Part shown: in pieces, positions 17,693-25,858 of the stretch
Layout: each line of letters starts with the position of its first letter
Numbering within the stretch: the stretch's first letter is position 1
The notes under the pieces: model-generated
The model's database searches: none
Seen by the model: only the letters and a program-made list of their open reading frames with translations
What the model was told of the DNA's origin: nothing
Origin: Corynebacterium sp.
GTDB lineage: Bacteria; Actinomycetota; Actinomycetes; Mycobacteriales; Mycobacteriaceae
Assembly (NCBI GenBank): GCA_030527885.1
Contig: JAUMZY010000001.1
Coordinates: 62,001-126,000 of the forward strand
Direction of reading: 5' to 3'
Length of the DNA: 64,000 nt
Program-made: the position numbers and the translations under genes

Positions 17693-18439
17693 ATGACTAC
17701 TATCGACAGGATGGACCTACTTGCGAAAATCCTCGCCCTCGACCCCACCACGCCCCGCCTGACTGTATATAACGAACAAACCGGCGCCCGCCTGGATTTC
17801 TCCGGCATCACCCTCGACAACTGGACCGCAAAAGTAGCCAACATGCTGCTAGAGGAGTTGGATTTGGACGAGGATTCACTCATTGGCATCCACTTGCAAC
17901 CCGGCTGGCAGGCCGTCACCATTGCCTTGGGCGCCTTAGCCGCCGATGTCGGCATTTCGCTTACCTCGCTTGACTCGCTTATCGAATCCCGCAGCTCTCC
18001 CGAAACCGACGAAACCGACAAAGCCGACGAAGCCGACGTCCTTTTCCTCCCACCCGAGGCCTTCACTGACGCCCCCTGCACCGATTCCACCGCCGACATC
18101 GTCATAGTCACGGATGACCCGTTCGGCCGTGGCGTCGTCGAGACCGGCGGCGAGCTCCCGGAGGGAGCCATCGACTTCGGCCCCACCGTGCGCTTTTACG
18201 GGGATAACTTCTTCCCGCAAACCCGCGAGCTGGCGGCTTTCCTGGAGGAGCCCAACCCGTTCACTCCGGACAGCCGGGTGCTCATCCAGGGCTGGTCGGA
18301 TTGGGAGGATTTTTCCCGCAAGGTGTTGGCGCCCTTGGCAGCTGGGGGTTCTGTGGTAATTGTGAGCCACGCTGATTCACCGGAACGCCTCGAACAGATT
18401 GACGTCACCGAAAAAGTGACGCAACAGCTGTTACTTTAG
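17693..18439 (+). CDS. TIGR03089 family protein (actinobacterial, unknown function)
   Basis: 248 residues from the ATG at 17693; an ATG six codons later is also possible. The sequence ARLDFSGITLDNWTAKVANM, then LIGIHLQPGWQAVTIALGA, resembles the N-terminal part of AMP-forming ligases without the ATP-binding and catalytic motifs, as is usual for the TIGR03089 family. An acidic insertion (ETDETDKADEADV) lies near 105. It ends 5 bases before the ABC transporter ATPase gene. A conserved neighbour of lcpA in corynebacteria. Confidence 0.82.
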   Translation: MTTIDRMDLLAKILALDPTTPRLTVYNEQTGARLDFSGITLDNWTAKVANMLLEELDLDEDSLIGIHLQPGWQAVTIALGALAADVGISLTSLDSLIESRSSPETDETDKADEADVLFLPPEAFTDAPCTDSTADIVIVTDDPFGRGVVETGGELPEGAIDFGPTVRFYGDNFFPQTRELAAFLEEPNPFTPDSRVLIQGWSDWEDFSRKVLAPLAAGGSVVIVSHADSPERLEQIDVTEKVTQQLLL

Positions 18440-18444
18440 TATTC

Positions 18445-19440
18445 ATGGCCACTATTCAATTTGATTCTGTCACCATCACCTACCACGGCGCCGCTGCCCC
18501 GAGTGTGAAAAACTTGGATTTGGAGATTGCGGATGGGGAGTTTCTTGTGTTGGTGGGCCCATCGGGCTGCGGTAAGTCTACGTCGTTGCGGGCGTTGGCG
18601 GGGTTGGAGCCGGTGACTGGTGGCCGGGTGCTCATTGGGGGGAAGGATGTGACGGATTTGGAGCCGGCGCAGCGGGATGTGGCGATGGTGTTTCAGAATT
18701 ATGCGTTGTATCCGCACATGAATGTTCGGAAGAATATTGGGTATCCGTTGAAGTTGGCTAAGCGCCCTAAGGAGGAGATTGCGGCGAAGGTGGCGGAGGC
18801 TGCTCGGATTTTGGGGTTATCGGAGTTGTTGGATCGGAAGCCGAAGGATTTGTCTGGGGGGCAGCGGCAGCGGGTGGCTATGGGGCGGGCGATTGTGCGG
18901 GATCCGCAGGTGTTTTTGATGGATGAGCCGCTTTCGAACTTGGATGCGAAGTTGCGGGTGCAGACTCGGACGGAGTTGGCTGCGTTGCAGCGGCGGTTGG
19001 GAACAACAACGGTGTATGTGACGCATGATCAGGTGGAGGCCATGACCATGGGGGATCGAGTTGCGGTGTTGAAGGATGGGGTGTTGCAGCAGGTTGCGAG
19101 TCCGCGGGAGTTGTATGATCTGCCAGCAAATGAGTTTGTGGCGGGGTTTATTGGGTCGCCGGCGATGAATTTGTTTCCGGGTGTGTTGTTTGGCCGGGAG
19201 GTTATTTTTGGGGTGCGGCCGGCGGATATGCGGGTTGGGGCGCAGGGTCCGGTGTCGTTGACGGGGACGGTTGCGTTGGTGGAGGAGTTGGGTTCGGAGA
19301 ATTTTGTGTATGTCACGGTTGGGGGTGTGACGTTGGTGGCAAAGTCACATGAGCCCGTGCGTTTGGGGCAGGAAGTGGTGTTGGGTTTCAACCCCGATGT
19401 GGCGCATCATTTCGATCCGACTAGCGGAAATCGGCTGTGA
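18445..19440 (+). CDS. tusK: ABC importer ATPase (MalK/UgpC type), probable trehalose transport
   Basis: 331 residues. Walker A GPSGCGKST (about 37-45), Q-loop VFQNYALYPH, signature LSGGQRQRVAMGRA, Walker B VFLMDEPLSNLDAK and the switch His in VYVTHDQVEAMTMGDR. A C-terminal TOBE-type regulatory domain (about 235-331) is shorter than in classic MalK. In C. glutamicum the equivalent cluster near lcpA (tusFGKE) imports trehalose; in mycobacteria LpqY-SugABC recycles trehalose released by mycolylation. Substrate is inferred from location and gene order. Confidence 0.88.
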   Translation: MATIQFDSVTITYHGAAAPSVKNLDLEIADGEFLVLVGPSGCGKSTSLRALAGLEPVTGGRVLIGGKDVTDLEPAQRDVAMVFQNYALYPHMNVRKNIGYPLKLAKRPKEEIAAKVAEAARILGLSELLDRKPKDLSGGQRQRVAMGRAIVRDPQVFLMDEPLSNLDAKLRVQTRTELAALQRRLGTTTVYVTHDQVEAMTMGDRVAVLKDGVLQQVASPRELYDLPANEFVAGFIGSPAMNLFPGVLFGREVIFGVRPADMRVGAQGPVSLTGTVALVEELGSENFVYVTVGGVTLVAKSHEPVRLGQEVVLGFNPDVAHHFDPTSGNRL

Positions 19441-19543
19441 TCCATATCATTTTACCCCCTGTTGTGGCTAAAATGACACAATTTTCAGGTTTACTCACTA
19501 CATTTTGTAGTAAGTATCCTAATTTGTGGAAAGGATGAACCTT

Positions 19544-20809
19544 ATGGCTCTCCGTAATACCTGGAAACCGGTTGCTGCGCTTGTCTTGGCGGGTGGCTTG
19601 GTTTTGAGTGGTTGTTCAAATAGCTCTAATGAGTCCGGATCTACCAGCAGCTCGGGTGATAGCAATGCCCGTGGTCCTATCACTTATGCCATGGGCAAGG
19701 TGGATTCGGAGAAGCTGCAGCATGTAATTGAGAAGTGGAATTCTTCGCATCCGGATGAGAAGGTTTCGTTCAAGGAGCTCGCTGGTGAATCTGATGATCA
19801 GCGGGATTCGTTGGTTCAGACGTTGCAGGCTGGCCGGGATGATATTGATGTGATGGCGCTTGATGTGGTGTGGACTGCCGAGTTTGCCGCGAACCAGTGG
19901 TTGGAGCCCCTGGAGGGTGATTTGGCGGTTGATACGTCGCGGTTGCTGCAGCCCACGGTGGCTTCGGCTACCTACAACGGCAAGTTGTATGCGGTGCCGC
20001 AGAATACCAATGGTCAGTTGTTGTATCGCAATACTGAGGTAGTGCCGGATGAGCCGCAGAATTTCCAGGAGTTGCTGGATTCGTGCTCCAAGGCGAAGGA
20101 AGCTCAGCAGGAGTGCTTGACGTTGCAGCTGAAGCAGTATGAGGGGTTGACGGTGAATACCGTTGGCTTCATGGAAGGCTGGGGCGGCAAGGTGCTGGAT
20201 GATTCCGGTAAGCCGATTGTGGATTCGGCTGATTCCAAGGCTGGTTTGAAGGCGCTTGTCGACGCCTACACCGCTGGCAATATCTCTAAGGCTTCGACGT
20301 CGACCACTGAGGAAGAAACCGCCCAGGCCTTCACGGAAGGCAAGACAGCCTACGCGATCAACTGGCCATACATGTTTGATTTGGCCAGCAAGGATCCTTC
20401 GAAGGTGAAGGATAAGTTCGAGGTACAGCCGCTGGTTGGCAAGGATGGTGTTGGTGTGTCCACCCTGGGTGGGTTCAACAATGGCATCAATATCAAGTCG
20501 AAGCATAAGACTACGGCTAAGGATTTCCTGGAGTTTGTGATCAACGAGGAAAACCAGACTTATTTCGCGGAGAATTCCTTCCCGCCGGTGTTGGCTTCGG
20601 TGTATGACGATCAGGCGTTGATTGAGAAGTACCCGTACTTCCCGGCGTTGAAGACGTCGCTGGAGAATGCGGTGCCGCGTCCGGCTTCGCCGTTCTATCC
20701 GAAGATTTCGAAGGCTATTCAGGATAACTCTTATGCTGCGTTGACGGCTGGTAAGAGTGTGGATGATGCCACGAAAGATATGAAGGCTGCTATTGAGGCC
20801 GCGAAGTAA
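19544..20809 (+). CDS. tusE: Sugar-binding lipoprotein of the ABC importer (LpqY/TusE-like)
   Basis: 421 residues from the ATG at 19544, with AAAGGA about 8 bases upstream; the frame could begin at GTG 19526. Lipoprotein signal with lipobox VLSGC (Cys near residue 22), then Ser-rich linker. Family 1 solute-binding fold: GPITYAMGKVDSEKLQHVIE, AGRDDIDVMALDVVWTAEFA, LYAVPQNTNGQLLYRN, and VSTLGGFNNGIN. The binding partner of the two permeases that follow. Trehalose is the likeliest substrate by context. Confidence 0.88.
   Translation: MALRNTWKPVAALVLAGGLVLSGCSNSSNESGSTSSSGDSNARGPITYAMGKVDSEKLQHVIEKWNSSHPDEKVSFKELAGESDDQRDSLVQTLQAGRDDIDVMALDVVWTAEFAANQWLEPLEGDLAVDTSRLLQPTVASATYNGKLYAVPQNTNGQLLYRNTEVVPDEPQNFQELLDSCSKAKEAQQECLTLQLKQYEGLTVNTVGFMEGWGGKVLDDSGKPIVDSADSKAGLKALVDAYTAGNISKASTSTTEEETAQAFTEGKTAYAINWPYMFDLASKDPSKVKDKFEVQPLVGKDGVGVSTLGGFNNGINIKSKHKTTAKDFLEFVINEENQTYFAENSFPPVLASVYDDQALIEKYPYFPALKTSLENAVPRPASPFYPKISKAIQDNSYAALTAGKSVDDATKDMKAAIEAAK
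20254..20265 (+). repeat. Intragenic copy of GCTTGTCGACGC
   Basis: Exact copy inside the binding-protein gene, encoding part of KALVDAYT. Confidence 0.65.
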
Positions 20810-20817
20810 GTTTTCCT

Positions 20818-20848
20818 AAACACTCAAAACCTATGGTTTTGGGTGTTT
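20818..20848 (+). terminator. Hairpin between binding-protein and permease genes (partial terminator)
   Basis: 14-bp stem (AAACACTCAAAACC with one G-U pair in the other arm) and a 3-base loop, followed by ATGTTTTC. Such intra-operon hairpins commonly leave the binding-protein message more abundant than the permease message. Confidence 0.65.
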
Positions 20849-20867
20849 ATGTTTTCAAGGATCCGCA

Positions 20868-21890
20868 ATGAAAAAAGGTTCTACTCGTTCTGCAATTTTT
20901 TTGATTGTGCCGTCGCTGGTGGTGTTGGTCGTGGTGATCGGCTATCCCATTGTGCGGGCTATTTATTTGTCATTCCAGTCGGATAAGCATTTGGATCCGG
21001 TGACTGGGGTGTTTGTGCAGGGTGGTTTTGCTGGCCTGGATCATTATGTTTATTGGTTGTCGCAGCAGTGTGGGGATGCGAAGTGCCCGCCGGGGGTGTT
21101 GGCGACTGATTTTTGGCCGTCGGTGAAGATTACGCTGTTCTTCACAGTGGTGACGGTGGTGTTAGAGATCGTCTTGGGCATGCTCATGGCTTTGGTGATG
21201 CATAAGGAGTTTGTGGGTCGGGGGATTCTGCGGGCTGCGGTGTTGGTGCCGTGGGCCATTCCGACGGCGGTGACGGCGAAGCTGTGGCAGTTTATTTTTG
21301 CTGATCGTGGCATTGTTAATTCGTTGTTGGGTGCTCCGATTTCGTGGACTACGGATCCGTGGGCGGCGCGTACTGCGGTGATTATTTCGGATGTGTGGAA
21401 GACGACACCGTTCATGGCGTTGTTGATCCTGGCTGGGTTGCAGATGATCCCTAAGGATGTGTACGAGGCGGCCCGGGTGGATGGTGCTAGTAGTTGGCAG
21501 CAGTTTTGGAAGATCACGTTGCCGCTGGTGAAGCCGGCGTTGATGGTGGCGGTGTTGTTCCGGACGTTGGATGCGTTGCGGATGTATGACCTGCCGGTGA
21601 TTTTGATTTCGCCGTCGGCTAATTCACCCACAGCCACGATTTCCCAGCTGGTGGTGACGGATATGCGGCAGAATAATTTCAATTCCGCGTCGGCGTTGTC
21701 CACGATGGTGTTCTTGTTGATTTTCTTCGTGGCGTTTTTGATGATTCGGTTCCTGGGCGCGGATGTGTCGGGGAGTCAGGAGAAGCGGGAGCTGAAGCGA
21801 CAGAAGAAGCTACGGCAGCAGGCGGCCCCGAGCGTCGAAAAGCAAGCAGCGCAGCCGTTGGTGAGCATTGGGGCAGCCCATGAAAGCTAA
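20868..21890 (+). CDS. tusF: ABC importer permease (MalF/UgpA type)
   Basis: 340 residues, six predicted TM helices (first at 10-33, SAIFLIVPSLVVLVVVIGYPI). The EAA loop that contacts the ATPase is at about 200-220 (YEAARVDGASSWQQFWKITLP). A charged C-terminal tail (KRELKRQKKLRQQ) follows the last helix. The gene overlaps the next permease by 11 bases, so they are translated together. Confidence 0.88.
   Translation: MKKGSTRSAIFLIVPSLVVLVVVIGYPIVRAIYLSFQSDKHLDPVTGVFVQGGFAGLDHYVYWLSQQCGDAKCPPGVLATDFWPSVKITLFFTVVTVVLEIVLGMLMALVMHKEFVGRGILRAAVLVPWAIPTAVTAKLWQFIFADRGIVNSLLGAPISWTTDPWAARTAVIISDVWKTTPFMALLILAGLQMIPKDVYEAARVDGASSWQQFWKITLPLVKPALMVAVLFRTLDALRMYDLPVILISPSANSPTATISQLVVTDMRQNNFNSASALSTMVFLLIFFVAFLMIRFLGADVSGSQEKRELKRQKKLRQQAAPSVEKQAAQPLVSIGAAHES
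21832..21843 (-). repeat. Intragenic copy of the 12-mer (reads GCGTCGAAAAGC on the plus strand)
   Basis: Exact copy in the 3' end of the first permease gene, in the non-conserved charged tail. Confidence 0.65.
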
Positions 21891-22704
21891 AGTCAGTAAT
21901 TATTTAGGTGTGGTGCTGATCCTCATTTGGGGGTTGACGCCGTTTTATTGGATGGTGATTACGGCACTGCGGGATAAGCGGCATACGTTTGATACCACGC
22001 CGTGGCCGACGCATGTGACGTTGCAGAATTTCCAGGATGCGCTGTCCACGGCGAAGGGCAATGATTTTGTCAATGCCATCATCAATTCGCTGGTCATTGG
22101 GATTTTGACCACGGTGGTGGCGGTGCTCGTGGGGGTGTTTACGGCTTATGCGTTGGCGCGCCTGGAGTTCCGCGGCAAGGGGTTTGTGACGGGCATTGTG
22201 TTGGGCGCCAGCATGTTCCCCGGCATTGCGCTGGTCACTCCCCTGTTCCAATTATTTGGTAATTTGGGGTGGATTGGCCAGTATCGGGCGTTGATTATTC
22301 CGAATATTTCCTTCGCCCTGCCGCTGACGATTTACACCCTGACCTCGTTTTTCCGCCAGTTGCCGTGGGAGCTGGAGGAGGCGGCGCGGGTGGATGGTGC
22401 CTCCCGCGGCACTGCGTTCCGCACTGTGTTGCTACCGCTTGCTGCCCCAGCGCTCTTTACGACGGCTATCCTCTGCTTCATTGCCACCTGGAATGAATTT
22501 ATGCTGGCCAAGCAACTGTCCACCGAAGCCACCGAACCAGTCACGGTGGCGATTGCCCGGTTCTCTGGCGACAGTCACTTTGAATACCCGTATGCGTCAG
22601 TCATGGCTGCTGGCGCGTTGGTCACTATCCCGCTGATCATCATGGTCTTGGCGTTCCAGCGGCGCATCGTCTCCGGGCTGACCGCTGGCGGTGTGAAGGC
22701 CTGA
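21880..22704 (+). CDS. tusG: ABC importer permease (MalG/UgpE type)
   Basis: 274 residues from the ATG at 21880. Six TM helices; EAA loop LEEAARVDGASRGTAFRTVL at about 165-185; WNEFMLAK near 205 is typical of this family. Completes the importer with its upstream neighbours. Its last 108 bases are overlapped on the opposite strand by the next membrane-protein frame. Confidence 0.88.
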   Translation: MKAKVSNYLGVVLILIWGLTPFYWMVITALRDKRHTFDTTPWPTHVTLQNFQDALSTAKGNDFVNAIINSLVIGILTTVVAVLVGVFTAYALARLEFRGKGFVTGIVLGASMFPGIALVTPLFQLFGNLGWIGQYRALIIPNISFALPLTIYTLTSFFRQLPWELEEAARVDGASRGTAFRTVLLPLAAPALFTTAILCFIATWNEFMLAKQLSTEATEPVTVAIARFSGDSHFEYPYASVMAAGALVTIPLIIMVLAFQRRIVSGLTAGGVKA

Positions 22705-23382
22705 TACCTTGAGCCCTCGCCGCCGGAAAACTGCCACGGCGGCGCTGGTCAACAGGACATACAGCACCACGGACACCAGCAGCAGGACCAAACCTTGTTC
22801 CCACCGGAGCACAATGGCGTCACTGCTGACAGCAAACAACAAGTTGTTCAACAAACCTGGTAGGTCGGTGTACACCCACACGGCATAAATAACGTATGGG
22901 ATGGCGTAGGACGTCAGCATGGGGGCATGCAGGCGCCACTGCCGCCAGGTTTTCAACCGCCACGCCACCGGTGCGGGCGCCACGGGGTACAGCACGCTAA
23001 TCAGGTTGCCTATACCTAAGAACAGCAGCATTGGGTAGAGCACCCCGGGTATGGTGCGTTCCATTTCGGAGTGGTGATACAGGTATTCGGTACCGCCGGC
23101 GGTGAGGATCGGCACGGGCAGCATAATCACCAGAAATTGCACGAGGTTTTTGCGCAGCAGGATGGTGCGGAATCTATCGCCGTCGCGCAGCGCCTGGTTG
23201 GTGCGCACCATGTCATGGCCGAACACGTTGGTGGTGGTGACGTCAGCCATGACAAACGTGGAGAAGTACACAAGATGCCGCAGCAGGGCATCATAGTGGG
23301 CGTCCGGGGCGAGCGGCCACAGGACTAGCCGGTAGATGATCGCCAGCGCCAGGTTGAGGCCCACGCCCTGGAGCCACCCCAT
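22597..23382 (-). CDS. Multi-pass membrane protein of unknown function
   Basis: 261 residues with about six hydrophobic segments (residues 5-25, 33-50, 85-105, 118-138, 155-175, 195-220). I recognise no family; the layout is reminiscent of an ABC-2 type permease, but this is weak. The start is ATG 23380-23382, because an in-frame stop lies 9 codons upstream; there is no clear ribosome site. The last 36 residues (Asp/Gln/Arg-rich) are antisense to the end of the permease gene and look unlike a folded domain. Confidence 0.65.
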   Translation of the reverse strand: MGWLQGVGLNLALAIIYRLVLWPLAPDAHYDALLRHLVYFSTFVMADVTTTNVFGHDMVRTNQALRDGDRFRTILLRKNLVQFLVIMLPVPILTAGGTEYLYHHSEMERTIPGVLYPMLLFLGIGNLISVLYPVAPAPVAWRLKTWRQWRLHAPMLTSYAIPYVIYAVWVYTDLPGLLNNLLFAVSSDAIVLRWEQGLVLLLVSVVLYVLLTSAAVAVFRRRGLKVSGLHTASGQPGDDAPLERQDHDDQRDSDQRASSHD

Positions 23383-23421
23383 GGGTGGGGTGAACGTCCA
23401 CCGGAGTTAACAGTTTCCTCA

Positions 23422-24051
23422 CTATTGTGCGGGCACCAGCTCTTGGGCAACGGTGTTTCCGTTGGCGTCGTCGAAAGCCACCTTCCAGCTCAGGGTGCCG
23501 CCGTTGTCTTCGAGATCAATTTCATCAATGGCGCCTTGCTGCTGCTTATGTCGGGCCTGCTTGGCCGCATCAAGGGCGGTGACTTTGGCGGTTTTGGCCT
23601 TGGCCACATCGTCGTCATTGGTGGTGTCATTGGTGGGCACTTCCGTGGCCATGCCGTCTGGGGTCACCTGGTATTCCTTCAACGCATCGGTTTCTAGCAC
23701 CTTAACTACTACCACATCTGCGTGGTCTTCCCTATCCACATCCACGACGGTTACACCGGCGTGGGATTTGAGGAAGGCGTCCAGGGCAATGATGACCGGG
23801 TCGGTGGAATCTCCTTGCGGCACTTCTGACTCGGAGGAATCTGTGGCGCCGGCGCTTTCGGTGCTTTCCGTGCTCATGGCGTCAGACGCGGGTGCTTTCT
23901 CGGCGGTGGTTAGGGGTGATACTGGTTGGCTGGCCTTCGCCGGCGCGGAGCTGGTGGCATTATTGTCGGCAGAGTTGCCGCAGGCGCTCAGCAAGGGTAA
24001 AGCTAATGCCAGTACCGCCGCCCTCACGGTAATCCTGTTGCTAATAGTCAT
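23422..24051 (-). CDS. PepSY-like lipoprotein
   Basis: 209 residues. Signal peptide with lipobox LLSAC (Cys near 24) followed by a Ser/Ala/Pro/Thr linker to about residue 85. Two related segments then carry the PepSY pattern: DPVIIALDAFLKSHAGVTVVDVD (about 85-135) and VTALDAAKQARHKQQQGAID (about 150-209). PepSY lipoproteins sit outside the membrane and are proposed to modulate proteases or bind small ligands. The start ATG has no strong ribosome site. It is 39 bases upstream of the membrane-protein gene on the same strand, so they may be co-transcribed. Confidence 0.78.
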   Translation of the reverse strand: MTISNRITVRAAVLALALPLLSACGNSADNNATSSAPAKASQPVSPLTTAEKAPASDAMSTESTESAGATDSSESEVPQGDSTDPVIIALDAFLKSHAGVTVVDVDREDHADVVVVKVLETDALKEYQVTPDGMATEVPTNDTTNDDDVAKAKTAKVTALDAAKQARHKQQQGAIDEIDLEDNGGTLSWKVAFDDANGNTVAQELVPAQ

Positions 24052-24124
24052 AATGAGATACTCCTAAATAACGTGATTATCAGTTCCTGTTGCTATTTCC
24101 AGTCTACTTGACCCACCCGATAGA

Positions 24125-24520
24125 ATGTCGATTATGACACAGGAAAATGCCCAAAAACCTAGCAAAAAATCCCAGCAAGAACCACGCGAACTCATGGTTT
24201 TTGACAGCATTTTTGGAATTGTGGCATTTTTTACACTGATGTTTTTTATCAATGCGGTCATTAATATTTTCCAGCCAAAACCTGCATTAACACCAGCAAT
24301 AATTTTACTTTTATTCACCGTACTTACTGGGATATTATGGCGCATCCGGCGGGCCAAAACCGCTAAACTCAATCCGCCAGCTGCCACTTCAGATGCGGCG
24401 TCAACTGTGGCTTCAGCCGCCGCCACGCCACCCGCGCCAACGAATGCGGCAACGCCGTTACCTCCCGGGCAAAATCCACCTGCCGATGCGGCGGAAGAGT
24501 CAACGCCGTCACCACAGTAA
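24125..24520 (+). CDS. Small two-TM membrane protein with low-complexity tail
   Basis: 131 residues: charged N-terminus, TM helices at about 29-48 (FGIVAFFTLMFFINAVINIF) and 55-72 (TPAIILLLFTVLTGILW), a basic stretch RIRRAKTAK, and an Ala/Pro/Thr tail. The first 80 residues look like a real membrane protein. The tail from about codon 82 is antisense to the YdcF-type gene. A second ATG lies three codons downstream. No family recognised. Confidence 0.6.
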   Translation: MSIMTQENAQKPSKKSQQEPRELMVFDSIFGIVAFFTLMFFINAVINIFQPKPALTPAIILLLFTVLTGILWRIRRAKTAKLNPPAATSDAASTVASAAATPPAPTNAATPLPPGQNPPADAAEESTPSPQ

Positions 24521-24884
24521 CCGGAATACCCAAATGCCACGCCCACACCTGCGTGCGGAACCTATGAAAATCGCTGGTCACCACCCATAATGGCCGCTCT
24601 TTCGTGGGGTCCGGGTGGCCAGTTCTTCTCAACAACTCCAGAGAGCGCTCCAGGTTCTCATTCGTGCTGGTGGCGGTGGGTTCCTCCAGGATGCGGTCGG
24701 GGTGTATGCCGTGTTCTATGAGCCACCGGGCCATGGCTGGGGCTTCATTTTTGCCGGACACCACGATTTTTTCCTGTTGGTGTTCTACGGTGTGGGCGAT
24801 TTGGTGGGCGCGCTGCAGTCGGCTGCGCAGCACCGCGCCGGGTTGCCCTTGGTAGGTGCGGGATCCCAGAACAATAATGGCCAT
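24369..24884 (-). CDS. YdcF/DUF218-type protein
   Basis: 171 residues, no TM helix. The DUF218 pattern is visible: MAIIVLGSRTYQ at the start, ARWLIEHGIHPDRILEEPTATST with TSTNENLERS (about 60-80), and PLWVVTSDFHRFRTQVWAWHLG (about 95-118). Members include E. coli YdcF, SanA and ElyC; roles in envelope integrity or SAM binding have been suggested. AGGGGA directly precedes the ATG. The 3' end overlaps the convergent gene by 152 bases. Confidence 0.85.
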   Translation of the reverse strand: MAIIVLGSRTYQGQPGAVLRSRLQRAHQIAHTVEHQQEKIVVSGKNEAPAMARWLIEHGIHPDRILEEPTATSTNENLERSLELLRRTGHPDPTKERPLWVVTSDFHRFRTQVWAWHLGIPVTVVTALTLPPHRQVDFAREVTALPHSLARVAWRRLKPQLTPHLKWQLAD

Positions 24885-24972
24885 TCCCCTACCTTACTGA
24901 GGAATGCGGTTCATAGGCTGAGAGCCAGTACACTAAGAGCCGTCACCCATTCCCGTTTTTTCTGATGTTTGT

Positions 24973-25854
24973 ATGCACACTGATACCAGCCTGTACCTGC
25001 GCCACTACGATCGAATGGCTATTCGAGCGGCCCGGCAGGTGATCCATAGTTATTCCACTAGCTTTGGGTTAGCCACCCGCATGCTGGGCAAGCAACAGCG
25101 CATCGACATTCAAAACTTGTACGCCATGGTGCGCATCGCGGATGAAATTGTGGACGGCACAAGCAATGCCGCCGGCCTGGATCCCACCACCACGGGGGAG
25201 CTTCTCGACGCCTACGAGCAGCAGGTTCTAGCCGCCCCACACCAGCGGTTTCACACGGATCCAGTGTTGCACGCTTACGCCATCACAGCCCGGCGCTGTG
25301 AGTTCCCGCCGGAGCATATTCAGGCGTTTTTCACCTCAATGCGCACGGATCTGCACACCTCCACGCATGATGCCGCCAGTTGCGGCACCTATATTTATGG
25401 GTCGGCGGAGGTCATTGGGTTGTTGTGCGTGTCGGTGTTTGTGACTGGGGAGCCGGTGGCAGTGCAGCAGCGGGAGCGCCTGGAGGTGGGGGCGCGGGCG
25501 TTGGGGGCGGCGTTTCAGAAGATTAATTTCCTGCGGGATTACGCGGAGGATAGTAAAGCGTTGGGGCGGCAGTATTTCCCACCGTTGACGGAATCGGCTA
25601 AGGCGCAGGTGATTCAGGATATTCGGTTAGACCTCCACCAGGCCCAGGCTGCGATTATGCTTCTGCCGGCTAGTTCGCGCACTGGTGTTATACTCGCTGC
25701 CAGGATGTTTACCGAGCTCACGGCACAAATTGAGCGCACTGACATCAGATCATTATTGGCCACTCGGGTGCGGTTGCCGCAAACCACGCGGGCGCGAATC
25801 ATTGCCCAGGTGTGTGGGGAATCTGCGCTCATTAGACTGAAGCAAAAGGTATAA
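24973..25854 (+). CDS. crtB: Phytoene/squalene synthase family enzyme
   Basis: Head-to-head prenyl transferase, 293 residues. The first Asp-rich motif is DEIVD (about 57-61) and the second is in INFLRDYAED (about 185); YAMVRIADEIVD and RQYFPP are also typical. Together with crtI next door it should make and desaturate a C40 (phytoene) or C30 (dehydrosqualene) backbone; sequence alone does not settle which. No ribosome site is seen before the ATG. crtI starts 4 bases after its stop. Confidence 0.9.
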   Translation: MHTDTSLYLRHYDRMAIRAARQVIHSYSTSFGLATRMLGKQQRIDIQNLYAMVRIADEIVDGTSNAAGLDPTTTGELLDAYEQQVLAAPHQRFHTDPVLHAYAITARRCEFPPEHIQAFFTSMRTDLHTSTHDAASCGTYIYGSAEVIGLLCVSVFVTGEPVAVQQRERLEVGARALGAAFQKINFLRDYAEDSKALGRQYFPPLTESAKAQVIQDIRLDLHQAQAAIMLLPASSRTGVILAARMFTELTAQIERTDIRSLLATRVRLPQTTRARIIAQVCGESALIRLKQKV

Positions 25855-25858
25855 GCGC

